Assembly: GCF_000724625.1 (NCBI RefSeq)
Contig: NZ_CP007139.1
Span: forward strand, 4,278,001-4,342,000
From: Fimbriimonas ginsengisoli Gsoil 348
GTDB taxonomy: Bacteria > Armatimonadota > Fimbriimonadia > Fimbriimonadales > Fimbriimonadaceae
Direction: 5' to 3'
Length of the DNA: 64,000 nt
Shown piece by piece: positions 42,928-51,464 of this stretch (its first letter is position 1; the number at the start of each line of letters is the position of its first letter). The notes under the pieces are model-generated. The model saw only the letters and a list, made by a program, of their open reading frames with translations. It was not told the origin of the DNA and ran no database searches. The position numbers were made by a program, and so were the translations under genes.

Positions 42928-43569
42928 ATGAAGATGCGCTCGAATCGCACCGTTTTATTTGGAATGGCAACGCTCGGCACTGCCGCCCTGCTGCTGACGT
43001 CCGCTCGGATTGCCGGAGCGCAGGGAGGCGGCTTCCGGGTTGCGACCCCGCCCTCGGGAAAGACGGCGGCCCCGCCGGTAGCGCCGACTTCGGAAGCGGA
43101 GGCGAAAGCGAGCACGCTTTACGGCCACCTTAACATCATGACCAACGTGGGGAGCTTCAAGCTGCTCGGTTCGGACGCGGTGCCCGTGACTGGCGCGCTG
43201 ACGATGTCATTCTCAGGAACCGTTCTCATTAGCGATCCGGACCCCAAGACGAAGGTGACTCTCTCCAGCGGCGTCCGCAAGGATTACGAGACGAAGGATA
43301 AGACCAAGCAGGTCTATTTCGGCACCGGTACGATCTCGTGCGTGGGCCGGGTTCGGGCCATCCAGTTCTTCGGACGCGATATGAAGGGACGGTTCGACGG
43401 TATCGCGATTATCCGCCTCTACGGCGAATTCGATAAGAAACTGGACACCGGCTTCTATTGGTTCGACGGTCAGACCGATCGGATGCCGTGGGGTACCGGC
43501 GGTAACAACTTTGCCATCCCGAATCCTTCGATGGAACGGCCGAAGGTTCGCGTTAAGATCGGCGGCTAG
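42928..43569 (+). CDS. Secreted hypothetical protein
   Basis: From the ATG at 42928, 213 residues. Signal peptide (VLFGMATLGTAALLLTSARIAGA). Then a Pro/Ala linker and a beta-rich domain (ASTLYGHLNIMTNVGSFKLLGSD, TGALTMSFSGTVLIS, YFGTGTISCVGRVRAIQFFG, GIAIIRLYGEFD). No known family. Divergent from ccmE; the last base of its stop is shared with the next gene's start. Confidence 0.65.
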   Translation: MKMRSNRTVLFGMATLGTAALLLTSARIAGAQGGGFRVATPPSGKTAAPPVAPTSEAEAKASTLYGHLNIMTNVGSFKLLGSDAVPVTGALTMSFSGTVLISDPDPKTKVTLSSGVRKDYETKDKTKQVYFGTGTISCVGRVRAIQFFGRDMKGRFDGIAIIRLYGEFDKKLDTGFYWFDGQTDRMPWGTGGNNFAIPNPSMERPKVRVKIGG

Positions 43570-44318
43570 TGCTCGAGCGGACTTTTCTTCACATCCCTGG
43601 TGTCGGGGCGACCACAGAGCGGTCGCTTTGGCAGCAGGGATGTGAGAATTGGGACCATCTCTTAGCGGATGCCGACCGGTTCACATACGGCGCGGTCGAG
43701 CGTGACGTGATGTACGAGGTCATAAGGCGCAGCCGTTCGGCCCTCTCAGAAGGCCGGGCGGCGTTTTTTCGCTACGGACTGGGAATGCGGGAGTCGTGGC
43801 GGGCGTTCCCCGAGTTTCGGCACCGATGCGTCTACCTCGACATTGAAACCGACGGCGGCCAGACGGGAGCGTCGATCACGACCATCGGTTTGTACGATGG
43901 GTCGGAATACACCTGCCTGGTGAAAGGGAAGGATCTTGACCGTTTTCCTGAGATCATCTCCCGGTATGGCTATATCGTCACCTTCTTCGGGGCGGGGTTC
44001 GACATTCCGATGATCCAGAAGCGGTTCAAAGGGCTCATGTTAGATCAGCTCCATCTGGATCTTTGCCCGACGTTGCGGCGGCTTGGTTATCGGGGCGGAT
44101 TGAAGAAGATCGAGCGGCAACTCGGCATCGCGCGAGGGGCCGATACCGATGGTCTCGATGGATTGGATGCGATTCGCCTGTGGCGTCGGTACACGACCCT
44201 TGGCGATGATGGAGCTCTCGACACGTTGGTCGCCTACAACCGCGAAGACGTCGTCAACATGGAACGTCTCGCGGAGATCGCGTATGACGGCTTACGGACA
44301 CAGACCCTTCTCGCCTGA
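43569..44318 (+). CDS. DEDD-family exonuclease (YprB-like ribonuclease H-like)
   Basis: 249 residues. YLDIETDG (Asp91, Glu93), FFGAGFD (Asp145) and YNREDVV (Asp227) are the four acidic residues of an exonuclease fold, the last with the Tyr of DEDDy type. The N-terminal ~70 residues (IPGVGATTERSLWQQGCENW) resemble a helix-hairpin-helix. YprB-like proteins act on nucleic acid ends; the substrate is unknown. The GTG start overlaps the preceding stop. Confidence 0.83.
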   Translation: MLERTFLHIPGVGATTERSLWQQGCENWDHLLADADRFTYGAVERDVMYEVIRRSRSALSEGRAAFFRYGLGMRESWRAFPEFRHRCVYLDIETDGGQTGASITTIGLYDGSEYTCLVKGKDLDRFPEIISRYGYIVTFFGAGFDIPMIQKRFKGLMLDQLHLDLCPTLRRLGYRGGLKKIERQLGIARGADTDGLDGLDAIRLWRRYTTLGDDGALDTLVAYNREDVVNMERLAEIAYDGLRTQTLLA

Positions 44319-44327
44319 AGAATATAT

Positions 44328-44343
44328 GCAACCAAATGGTTGC
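44328..44343. promoter_or_regulatory. Palindromic operator for the ArsR-type regulator
   Basis: GCAACC-AAAT-GGTTGC is a perfect 6+4+6 palindrome. It ends 2 bp before the TATAAT at 44345-44350, so it covers the -35/-10 spacer of the regulator's own promoter. This is where an ArsR dimer should repress. Confidence 0.7.
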
Positions 44344-44344
44344 G

Positions 44345-44350
44345 TATAAT
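44345..44350 (+). promoter_or_regulatory. -10 box TATAAT, leaderless start
   Basis: A consensus -10 ends 7 nt before the GTG at 44358, so the transcript start should fall on or beside the start codon. No Shine-Dalgarno is present. The -35 region is not consensus. Confidence 0.6.
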
Positions 44351-44357
44351 CAAGGGT

Positions 44358-44684
44358 GTGGATGCGGTATTTCGAGCGTTGGCCGATTCAACTCGGCGTG
44401 AATTGCTCGATCGACTCTACCGGGAAGGCGGACTGACTCTAGGAAAGCTCTGCGAAGGGATGGAGATGTCGAGGCAGGCGGTCAGCAAGCATTTGGCGAT
44501 CCTGAAGCAGGCAAACCTTGTGGTGGTTCTCCCGCACGGAAGGGAGCGGCGACATTATTTGAACCCGGTACCGATCTACGAAATCTTCGAGCGGTGGATC
44601 GGCAAATACGACCGGTCGCGGTTGGAAGCGCTCAGCGATCTACGGCGCGCTTTAGAAGGGGACAGTGATGAACGAAAGGTTTGA
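44358..44684 (+). CDS. ArsR-family transcriptional regulator
   Basis: From GTG at 44358, 108 residues. AVFRALADSTRRELLDRL, then the winged-helix recognition region CEGMEMSRQAVSKHLAILKQANLV, and the wing VVLPHGRERRHYLNP. No Cys metal site is seen, so it is of the SRPBCC-associated group, not a metal sensor. It overlaps the AHSA1 gene by 17 bp and is likely autoregulated from the palindrome at 44328. Confidence 0.9.
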   Translation: MDAVFRALADSTRRELLDRLYREGGLTLGKLCEGMEMSRQAVSKHLAILKQANLVVVLPHGRERRHYLNPVPIYEIFERWIGKYDRSRLEALSDLRRALEGDSDERKV

Positions 44685-45576
44685 ATTCGTGTATGTAACG
44701 TACATCAAGACCACGCCGGAAGCACTCTGGCAGGCCCTGACCCACGCGGAATTCTCAGAGAGCTACTGGTTTGGGCTCCGCGTGGAAGTCGGATCGAAGG
44801 TCGGCGATCGCTTCGAAACCCGAAATCAGGACGGCACTGTTTGGGACGAGGGGGAAGTGCTCGTCTACGATCGGCCGAGCCGCCTCTCCTACAGCTTCGA
44901 GCCTAGTGGGGAGCCGCCGAGCCGAGTGGATTTTCTGCTCGAGCCGTTCGGCGAAGTCGTTCGATTGACCTTGACCCACCGCTTTACGGAAAGAACGAAA
45001 ACATTCGATGAGATCGGGATCGGTTGGCCCCCCATCCTCAGCGGTTTGAAGAGCCTCCTGGAGGCGAATTCGACGCTCGGGACAGTCCCGCTTCCCATCG
45101 AGGGGCCAAGACACGACATTTCTGGGAGAGAGCGGATCTTCGTTACCTATATCAAGGCTCCCGCCGAGCGGATATGGCAGGCGCTTACCGACGGCGAGTT
45201 TACGAAGCAGTACATGTTCGGCCGACGTGCCGAGTCGGATCTGAAGCCGGGTTCGAAATTCAACTATTGGTTCGACGATGGCCACGGGCTCGATGTGACC
45301 GGCGATATTTTGGAGATCGACGCGCCCCACCGGTTGGTGATGACCTGGCAAGTGGTCTCTGCGGAAGAATTCCGCAATCTCCCGCCCTCCCGAGTGACTT
45401 ACGAAATCGATTCCTTTGTCGATTTTTGCCGGCTTACCGTGGTGGAGCAGGTACCCGACGAGATTCCGGAGAAGTATCTGGAAGGGGGCAAGAAGGGATG
45501 GCCGGTGATCCTTAGCGGGCTCAAGAGCCTGTTGGAGACGGGGCAGCCATTGCCCGCGATCGACATGAAGGGTTAG
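44668..45576 (+). CDS. Tandem SRPBCC (AHSA1-like) protein
   Basis: 302 residues from ATG at 44668 (AAGGGG upstream). Two START/Bet v1-like domains of about 140 residues: TTPEALWQALTHAEFSESYWFG and APAERIWQALTDGEFTKQYMFG start them, and both end with GWPxILSGLKSLLE. AHSA1-type domains normally occur singly; the duplication is internal. The hydrophobic cavity likely binds a small ligand. Cotranscribed with and probably controlled by the ArsR protein. Confidence 0.86.
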   Translation: MNERFEFVYVTYIKTTPEALWQALTHAEFSESYWFGLRVEVGSKVGDRFETRNQDGTVWDEGEVLVYDRPSRLSYSFEPSGEPPSRVDFLLEPFGEVVRLTLTHRFTERTKTFDEIGIGWPPILSGLKSLLEANSTLGTVPLPIEGPRHDISGRERIFVTYIKAPAERIWQALTDGEFTKQYMFGRRAESDLKPGSKFNYWFDDGHGLDVTGDILEIDAPHRLVMTWQVVSAEEFRNLPPSRVTYEIDSFVDFCRLTVVEQVPDEIPEKYLEGGKKGWPVILSGLKSLLETGQPLPAIDMKG

Positions 45577-45618
45577 AAAATCGTCAGATCCCTCTAATCG
45601 CGGCGGGATAGGCACGTG

Positions 45619-45630
45619 CTACAACCGTAG
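45619..45630. promoter_or_regulatory. Possible operator upstream of BlaI-type gene
   Basis: CTAC-AACC-GTAG is a short palindrome 13 bp before the TTG start. BlaI operators contain TACA/TGTA dyads; this one is only partial, so the assignment is weak. Confidence 0.3.
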
Positions 45631-45642
45631 TCAGGTGATGCG

Positions 45643-46029
45643 TTGAAAAAGCCGCTGGGGGATCACGAGCTGGATCTTTTGCGGTTCGTGGCCGACCACG
45701 AACCGTGTACCGTACGGCAGGTCTCCGATTCCTACGGCGCCGCAGCCGGGCTCGCCCGTACGACGGTCCTCACCGTCATGGAACGTTTGCGGGGAAAGGG
45801 TTACTTGGTTCGTAGCAACGGCGAAGGTGCGTTTCTGTACCGCGCCGCGGAGTCGAAAGGAGAGGTGATGAGGGATGTCGTCGGCCAGTTCGTGCGGCGA
45901 ACTCTCGGCGGCTCGGTCTCTCCGTTCGTTGCCTTTTTAGCGGAAAGCGATCAGCTTTCGGATGAGGAGATCCAGCAGCTCCGCGATTTGATCAAGCGGT
46001 TCGAAGCGGAAAATCCGTCGCTGGTTTAG
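45643..46029 (+). CDS. BlaI/MecI/CopY-family transcriptional repressor
   Basis: 128 residues, TTG start. The winged helix has LGDHELDLLRFVADHEPCTVRQVSDSY and ARTTVLTVMERLRGKGYLVRSN, and the C-terminal dimer helices FVRRTLGGSVSPFVAFLAE and SDEEIQQLRDLIKRFE. BlaI-type repressors are usually paired with a BlaR-type M56 metalloprotease, which is absent here. Target genes unknown. Confidence 0.87.
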   Translation: MKKPLGDHELDLLRFVADHEPCTVRQVSDSYGAAAGLARTTVLTVMERLRGKGYLVRSNGEGAFLYRAAESKGEVMRDVVGQFVRRTLGGSVSPFVAFLAESDQLSDEEIQQLRDLIKRFEAENPSLV

Positions 46030-46107
46030 GCTGCCTTTGGCGTGTTCTCCTCCCGGTTGGGGTAGGGATGCGAGCCGGGTTCGGCGCCGGGGACCGGCAC
46101 GCCTGGG

Positions 46108-46431
46108 TTATTGCGGCATGTGCATTCGGATCTGGAGGAGGTGGGAGATGTAGAGGCAGGCGTAGAGCGCGGCGGCGGCCCAGGTGCCGATTTCGGCCGA
46201 CATCGGGCGTTTTGTACGGGCGTACTCGAGGATAGCAATAGGGATCAGCACGTACACGAATTTCGCCGCCACGAGGGCCAGGCTGCCGAACTTTGCGACA
46301 TACGCGAAAAGCGGGTTGCCTTCCATTCCGCCGATATTCAGCCACATCAGAGTAGTTACCAGGTCAAATGTGGCGATCGTAAGAAGCACCGTCGTGCTGA
46401 GGTGGGGCTTCTGGCGAAACATTGTTACCAT
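46108..46431 (-). CDS. DUF5658-like membrane protein
   Basis: 107 residues with three hydrophobic helices (TVLLTIATFDLVTTLMWLNI, LALVAAKFVYVLIPIAILEY, IGTWAAAALYACLYISHLL). The FDLVTTLMWL and GMEGNPLFAYVA motifs with a helix AAKFVYV match the DUF5658 pattern. Function unknown. Confidence 0.7.
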   Translation of the reverse strand: MVTMFRQKPHLSTTVLLTIATFDLVTTLMWLNIGGMEGNPLFAYVAKFGSLALVAAKFVYVLIPIAILEYARTKRPMSAEIGTWAAAALYACLYISHLLQIRMHMPQ

Positions 46432-46556
46432 TATATCCGAGAGTGGCGAAGTCGCCTTCTGGATCTATATATAGACTCCTCTCCAATTTCCGGCGACGCT
46501 CATGGATGCATGTTGCGGCGTGGCGCCGAAGGTTGTCGGGGAGCTCTCATAGCGAC

Positions 46557-47081
46557 CTAACTTCTGTGACGTCGAAACTTAAGCTCGAACTGGCTTGGAA
46601 CGCCATCTTTGACTGACTCCACGGCGACGTGCAGGCGGCCGCCGGGGCTGGTGACGTGGAGGGCGTGGGGTTGAGCCCCTTCGAACTGGTTGACGAAGTC
46701 GGCGGAGCCTTTCGACTTGGCGACGAGTACCATAACGGCCGGCTTCTCGCCGGCGGGATTCAACTCGGGTGTCAAGCCGCGGAGTCGCATCTTTACCTTC
46801 TTTCCGTCTTGTTGAAGGTTGAGGGCGGAGATGGAGGCTAACTTGCCGTCGACGATAAGCCGGAAAATGCCGACCATCGAACCGCCTTTGGCGGGCAGCC
46901 AAAGCTCCTCGTATTCGTTCCCGGGTCCGTCGCTCTTCCAGTCGCCGGCAAGCCACGCGAATTCCGAAAGATCGGCGTCGATCGCCCGTTCCGATTCCTT
47001 TGAGATGGGGCGGGAATCGGGGACTTGCGAGCAGAGCATCAAGGTAGCTGCAATCACAGATCCGAGAAAATACGACAGCAT
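46557..47081 (-). CDS. DUF6265-like secreted protein
   Basis: 174 residues with a signal peptide ending near LMLCSQV. FAWLAGDWKSDGPGNEYEELWLPAKGGSMVGIF is the hallmark, followed by beta strands ISALNLQQDGKKVKMRLRGL and FVNQFEGAQPHALHV. A beta-barrel of unknown function in the periplasm or outside. Confidence 0.78.
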   Translation of the reverse strand: MLSYFLGSVIAATLMLCSQVPDSRPISKESERAIDADLSEFAWLAGDWKSDGPGNEYEELWLPAKGGSMVGIFRLIVDGKLASISALNLQQDGKKVKMRLRGLTPELNPAGEKPAVMVLVAKSKGSADFVNQFEGAQPHALHVTSPGGRLHVAVESVKDGVPSQFELKFRRHRS

Positions 47082-47185
47082 GTTCGCGGTTTTACCTCCT
47101 TCGTTTGCCAGTGAACGGGCGAGTTAGACTGGGGTGCTGGGATCACCCGGGGGAATTGATTGGCGACGGATCGGTTTGCGAGCGC

Positions 47186-47545
47186 CTACTCGTACGATTC
47201 ACACGGTCGGACCTCGACGGCGAAGCCGAGATTTTCGCCGACGTTCGCCGCCGCGTGCTTTGAAGCGGTGGACATGGCGATTTCGGGTGTTTCGGCGTCG
47301 ACGACGAAGAACGCGCCGACCTGGAGGTTGCTCTTGACGTACGGCCCTTCGGCGAGTTGCGGCTTACCGCCCCTAGGGACGAAGTAGCTCCACGATTCAG
47401 CGAGCGAAGCGTGCACGATTACCTTTCCCGTGGCTTTCAGCGCCTCGTCGTGGGGCTGGCAAGCCGGACCGATCGCCTCGGCTTCGGCTTGGCTGATGCG
47501 GGTGAGGGCGTCGGTGTCGTAGTAACAGAGGCAGAGATATTTCAT
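47186..47545 (-). CDS. YciI family protein
   Basis: 119 residues, close to 35710-36066: MKYLCLCYYDTDALT start, KATGKVIVHASLAES, EGPYVKSNLQVGAFFVVDAETPEIAMSTAS. DGPF is replaced by EGPY. A SKHAAANVG segment follows. Function unknown. Confidence 0.85.
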   Translation of the reverse strand: MKYLCLCYYDTDALTRISQAEAEAIGPACQPHDEALKATGKVIVHASLAESWSYFVPRGGKPQLAEGPYVKSNLQVGAFFVVDAETPEIAMSTASKHAAANVGENLGFAVEVRPCESYE

Positions 47546-47579
47546 CGCGCTCCCCTGATTATTACCAGAGAGCTAGTAG

Positions 47580-47789
47580 ATGAGATTGGCGCCGAAATCC
47601 GGAATGCCGCCTGCCTTAACCTCGGCCTCATTTTTCCCCGGCCACACCGTCGCTGATTTCACCGAGGAGCTAAAGGGGTACAAAACGGCGAAGGGAACCG
47701 TTCAATTTCCTCACGACAAGCCGCTGCCGGAACCGTTGGTGAGGGCGATGGTACGGGCTCGGATGAACGAAAATTTGGCGAGCGGATAA
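47580..47789 (+). pseudogene. DUF1801/iron-chaperone-like C-terminal fragment
   Basis: The last ~35 residues (ELKGYKTAKGTVQFPHDKPLPEPLVRAM) match the C-terminus of DUF1801 proteins, which are about 120 residues long. The N-terminal ~30 residues do not fit. The coding capacity for the rest is not visible upstream, so it appears truncated or rearranged. Expression is doubtful. Confidence 0.6.
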
Positions 47790-47957
47790 GATTGTGGTTG
47801 CGGGACTACCTACCATCGTTAGGGTGATATCGCCACTTACAGGGTTCGTACGGCTTGATGGCCATCCGCTTCAGGATCTGCGCTTGGACGCACCTTCGAT
47901 CGTCAGACGCGTGAATCCGTGAGAAATCCGATGCAGCGCTAGGTAGCATTTCCGGGA

Positions 47958-49634
47958 ATGCTCAGCAGGCGCGATCTCCTCAAAAATGCCGGACACACAT
48001 GCCTGGCGGCCGGCTCCGCTCCTCTCATTAGTGGCCTCTTGAAAACAGATATGGTCCGCGATTCGCACTCTATCCGGTGCATCAACGTCGTCAACTTCAT
48101 TCGGGGTGTCGAGCCACGGTTTGCGACCGATTTGCTGCTGCCGGTGCGAAAGCAGATGGAGCTGATCCTCGAACATCGGCTGCCCGCGACCTGGCTCTTG
48201 CAATTCGACGCGCTTGTCGCCGGACCTTTCGTGGGCTTTCTGAAGGGGCACATGGCGAAAGACCATGAGGTCGGTTTCTGGTTCGAAATGAACGAGATGC
48301 TGTGCAAAGCGGCCGAGGTCGAGTGGCGAGGCCGGCCTGGGTTTGAATGGGACCACCTTCCACCGGTCGCGTTCACGATCGGCTACACGCCCGAGGAGAG
48401 GATTAAGCTTGCCGACACTGCCATGCAGCATTTCAAGTCGATTTGGGGCCGGTATCCAAGCTCGGTGGCGAGTTGGAATCTCGACTCGATTACGATCGCG
48501 CACCTGACGGAGCGGTACGGCGTGGATGCTTACGCCGTTTGCCGCGATCAGATCGCGACCGACGGCTTCACGATTTGGGGAGCGCCGATCGCCGGATACT
48601 ATCCGAGCAAGACGAACTGTTGGAGCCCGGCGCTGGATCGCAAAAACCAGATCGACGCTCCGATCTTTCGGATGCTCGGGCAGGACCCGGTCTATTACTA
48701 CGACACGGAGTTCAAGCTGCCTAGCGGCCGGGTTATCCGCGAGCCGGACACGATGGAGCCAACCTGGACCTCCGGCCAATCGCCGGAGTTCGTGAAGAAC
48801 TTCCTCCACATGATCTCGGACGAGCCGACTCTGAAGTTCGCCTACGCTCAGCTCGGTCAGGAAAACAGCTTTCCGTGGGAAGGGACGGCCGAGGGTTATC
48901 CGATGCAAATGAAAGCCCTGGCGCATCTCCGGGACGCCGGCTCCGTCCATGTGGAAACGATGGGAGAATCCGGGCGGCGCTTCAAGCGCTCGTTCCGAAC
49001 CACGCCGCCGCAGGCGCAGGTGATGCTGAACGATCCTTTCGGAAATACCGATCCAGCCGAAAAATCGATTTGGTACCAAAGCCGGTTCTATCGGGCCGAC
49101 CTGCATATCAAAGGTGACCTTGCGTTTCTGCGCGATTTGACCGTTTACAGCGACCGCAATCCGCAGCCATTCCTGAACAAGGCGACGCGACTGAACGATG
49201 TCGAGCAGAGGATGCCGGCGATCCTCGACGGATTTCATTGGCGAAAGGGCGGGGAAAAGCCGGGCGCGGGTGGATTCCTCGAGTTAGACGGCCAACGAAT
49301 GCGGATGGCGGGTGAGCCACGGGTGAGGGAAGAGGGGGGCACGCTGACGGTCGACCTTCCGATGCAAGGTGGGACTAGCGTGAACGTAAGATTCGAAGAG
49401 CGGCAGATCACGATCCATCATTCGGCACGGGGAGGGAAGTTCGGCGTCGTTTTCGAATGGGATCCATCGAAGAGCGCTTTTGTCGGCGTCGAGGGGAAAA
49501 GGGCCAAATACCGTCATGACCCGTTCGAGTACTCCGTGGAGATAAGGCAGGGGACCGCGAGCGCGAGTCCGGAAGGGTGGACGGTGCTGGAAGAACAGGG
49601 CAGCGTCGCACTGCATATGGCTCAAGCGGATTAG
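47958..49634 (+). CDS. Tat-exported polysaccharide deacetylase-like or glycosidase-like protein
   Basis: 558 residues. A twin-Arg signal SRRDLLKNAG is followed by a hydrophobic stretch. The body has barrel-type segments: LPATWLLQFDALVAG, DHEVGFWFEMNEML, SVASWNLDSITIAHLTERYGVDAYAVCRDQ and later a beta-rich domain (TVDLPMQGGTSVNVRFEERQIT). The central region resembles polysaccharide deacetylase/GH57-like barrels, though the usual NodB metal motif is not clear. Exported to the cell surface or beyond. Function unsure. Confidence 0.62.
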   Translation: MLSRRDLLKNAGHTCLAAGSAPLISGLLKTDMVRDSHSIRCINVVNFIRGVEPRFATDLLLPVRKQMELILEHRLPATWLLQFDALVAGPFVGFLKGHMAKDHEVGFWFEMNEMLCKAAEVEWRGRPGFEWDHLPPVAFTIGYTPEERIKLADTAMQHFKSIWGRYPSSVASWNLDSITIAHLTERYGVDAYAVCRDQIATDGFTIWGAPIAGYYPSKTNCWSPALDRKNQIDAPIFRMLGQDPVYYYDTEFKLPSGRVIREPDTMEPTWTSGQSPEFVKNFLHMISDEPTLKFAYAQLGQENSFPWEGTAEGYPMQMKALAHLRDAGSVHVETMGESGRRFKRSFRTTPPQAQVMLNDPFGNTDPAEKSIWYQSRFYRADLHIKGDLAFLRDLTVYSDRNPQPFLNKATRLNDVEQRMPAILDGFHWRKGGEKPGAGGFLELDGQRMRMAGEPRVREEGGTLTVDLPMQGGTSVNVRFEERQITIHHSARGGKFGVVFEWDPSKSAFVGVEGKRAKYRHDPFEYSVEIRQGTASASPEGWTVLEEQGSVALHMAQAD

Positions 49635-49639
49635 GGCAC

Positions 49640-50347
49640 GTGGAAAACTCGGCTCGCCCTGGTTGGATCGTGATCCTGAACGGAGCGCCCCGGTCGGGCA
49701 AGTCCAGCATCGTCAGGGCTATTCAAGATTCATCCGACGTGGTTTGGATGAACCTCGGGGTCGACGTCTTCGTTCGGGAAGTGACTCCGGAACGATTCAG
49801 ACCGGGAATCGGCCTTCGACCCGGTGGCGAACGGCCGGACCTCGAGCCTTACCTTCCGCCGATGTTCGCAGCGTTGTACGACTCGATCGCGGCGCACAGC
49901 CGGCAGGGGCTGAATGTGGTGGTCGACGTGGGGCATCACGATTCATATTCCCGGCCCTTGGGAATGCTCTCGCGCTGCGCCGAAAGGGTGCGCGGCTTGC
50001 CGGTGTTATTCGTTGGCGTCCGGTGCCCGATCGAGGTGATCATGCAGCGCCGAAACGACGGGCAAGATGGTCGAGAGTATCTGCGAGGCTCGGAGGTCGA
50101 CCCGCCGTTGCCGGTCAGGTGCTGGCAGGAGGCGGTCCATGTTCCGGGGATTTACGACCTCGAGGTGGATACGTCGGTGGCTAGTCCCGAGGAATGCGCG
50201 GAGCGGATTCTAAAGCGGATACAAGAAGGACTGTCTCCGGACGCTTTTTGGAGAGCTGGTGAGGCGCTATCCAGCAAAAACTTGCCGGATAACGAAGACG
50301 CGCGCCCCTGCCGCACGGAATGCGGCAGGGGTCTGAGGATGAATTAG
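49640..50347 (+). CDS. Chloramphenicol phosphotransferase-like kinase
   Basis: From GTG at 49640, 235 residues. The P-loop LNGAPRSGKSSIV (Lys21), VNLGVDVFV, VVVDVGHHDSYSR and FVGVRCPIEVIMQRR match CPT-type kinases. Many such proteins are not resistance determinants. A C-terminal extension of ~40 residues encodes the hairpin at 50305-50331 and is unlike the family. Confidence 0.78.
   Translation: MENSARPGWIVILNGAPRSGKSSIVRAIQDSSDVVWMNLGVDVFVREVTPERFRPGIGLRPGGERPDLEPYLPPMFAALYDSIAAHSRQGLNVVVDVGHHDSYSRPLGMLSRCAERVRGLPVLFVGVRCPIEVIMQRRNDGQDGREYLRGSEVDPPLPVRCWQEAVHVPGIYDLEVDTSVASPEECAERILKRIQEGLSPDAFWRAGEALSSKNLPDNEDARPCRTECGRGLRMN
50305..50331. terminator. 11-bp hairpin between convergent genes
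   Basis: CCCCTGCCGCA-CGGAA-TGCGGCAGGGG is perfect. It lies within the last codons of 49640-50347 and just before the convergent stop at 50344. No T-run follows on either strand. Confidence 0.6.
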
Positions 50348-51237
50348 CCGCCGGTCAGCGACGTCGGAGTAAAGGTGGGGTTCACGTAAGGTCCCGGGTT
50401 GCTTTGGTTCCATTTCGCGTAGTAGCGCGTTTGGAAGCCGTCCAAGACTTGCACTGAGGCGGTTGTGCCCGAATAGTGGATCTCGGCAAGGAATACTTGC
50501 AGATAGGTGGTCGGATTGGGAGTCAGCGTCTTGTTCTGAGGGAGCTCGATCGGTGACTTCGAGATTAGCCCGAGGTACTTATCGAACCACACCGGGAAAT
50601 TAGGATTGGACGGTCCTCCTCGAGTGTCCCACTTGCTTGTGTAAAGCGATTGGTCTTCGCTTTCCGTCCAATAGAACGGTAGTCCGTCCGGCGGAACGCC
50701 GAGCCATGCCGCGTTCTTCTCCCAGATCGGCTTGAAGTTGTCGCCCACGTAGAGCGGTCCGGGAATGAGGCGGACGATCCAACGCAGGTTTGCCACCGGT
50801 ACGGTGTGGGTGCCGGCGATTCCTTGGAGACGCGGGTTGGGCGGATCGACCATCGGGGAAGGGTAGGCGTACGTGTATCGAGAGACGATATATTCGCCGG
50901 CCCAGTCGTAATTCCCGGGGAGCGTTGCCGCCTGGCGTCGATCGAGGGTGATCGTTCCCGAGGTGGCTGGTCCGGTTCCAAAGCTCCAACCCAAATAGGA
51001 GAAGTCCTGGGCAAGTTGGGCGGCCACGCTGTTCGCTTCGGGGCCGAATGCTTGCAGGTAAGTGACGCCCGGGGGGCCGAAAATGCTAGTGCTTATGGGG
51101 ATGGACTGAACGTGCCAATGGAAATTGTTCGAGGTTAAGGGACCGTAGTATTCGATGTACTTTTCGTACAGGAGGGCGGGTCGTCCCACCGCGCTCATTC
51201 CGACTACGAGGGGTAAAAGCAAGAGCTTGTATTTCAT
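50344..51237 (-). CDS. Secreted hypothetical protein
   Basis: 297 residues with a cleavable signal (LLLLPLVVGMSAVGR). The mature protein is rich in aromatic residues, Pro, Asn and Ser (YYGPLTSNNFHWHVQ, GNYDWAGEYIVSRYTYAY), typical of an extracellular beta protein. No family recognised. A hairpin CGACAT-AAA-ATGTCG lies 15 bp upstream of the ATG (51252-51266). Confidence 0.62.
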   Translation of the reverse strand: MKYKLLLLPLVVGMSAVGRPALLYEKYIEYYGPLTSNNFHWHVQSIPISTSIFGPPGVTYLQAFGPEANSVAAQLAQDFSYLGWSFGTGPATSGTITLDRRQAATLPGNYDWAGEYIVSRYTYAYPSPMVDPPNPRLQGIAGTHTVPVANLRWIVRLIPGPLYVGDNFKPIWEKNAAWLGVPPDGLPFYWTESEDQSLYTSKWDTRGGPSNPNFPVWFDKYLGLISKSPIELPQNKTLTPNPTTYLQVFLAEIHYSGTTASVQVLDGFQTRYYAKWNQSNPGPYVNPTFTPTSLTGG

Positions 51238-51251
51238 AGCACTTGACTTTA

Positions 51252-51266
51252 CGACATAAAATGTCG
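51252..51266. promoter_or_regulatory. Hairpin in the leader of the secreted gene
   Basis: CGACAT-AAA-ATGTCG, 6-bp stem, just before the minus-strand start at 51237, in an AT-rich leader of about 100 bp. A TTGACA motif (minus, 51329-51334) suggests a promoter. It could affect mRNA stability or bind a regulator. Confidence 0.35.
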
Positions 51267-51464
51267 AAGGTTGTATTAAATATTGTTGAATTTATTCGAG
51301 AACTTTTTTCGAAAAAACCACGTCATTGTCAATTTTTCGATTTTAGAGCCGGGAGGAGCGTCTACCGTCTTGTGTATGTTTTCTGATTCGAGAGTCGGAT
51401 CTCGTGCCGAGGCGCAATTTGAGTCGGTGAATTCGTAACGACACGAGGACGAGGTTAGGGGCGC

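Noticed and set aside
47871-49238. Minus-strand frame of 455 residues opposite the Tat-exported gene
   Set aside because: No motif and no plausible start; the plus frame has a twin-Arg signal and barrel-like segments.
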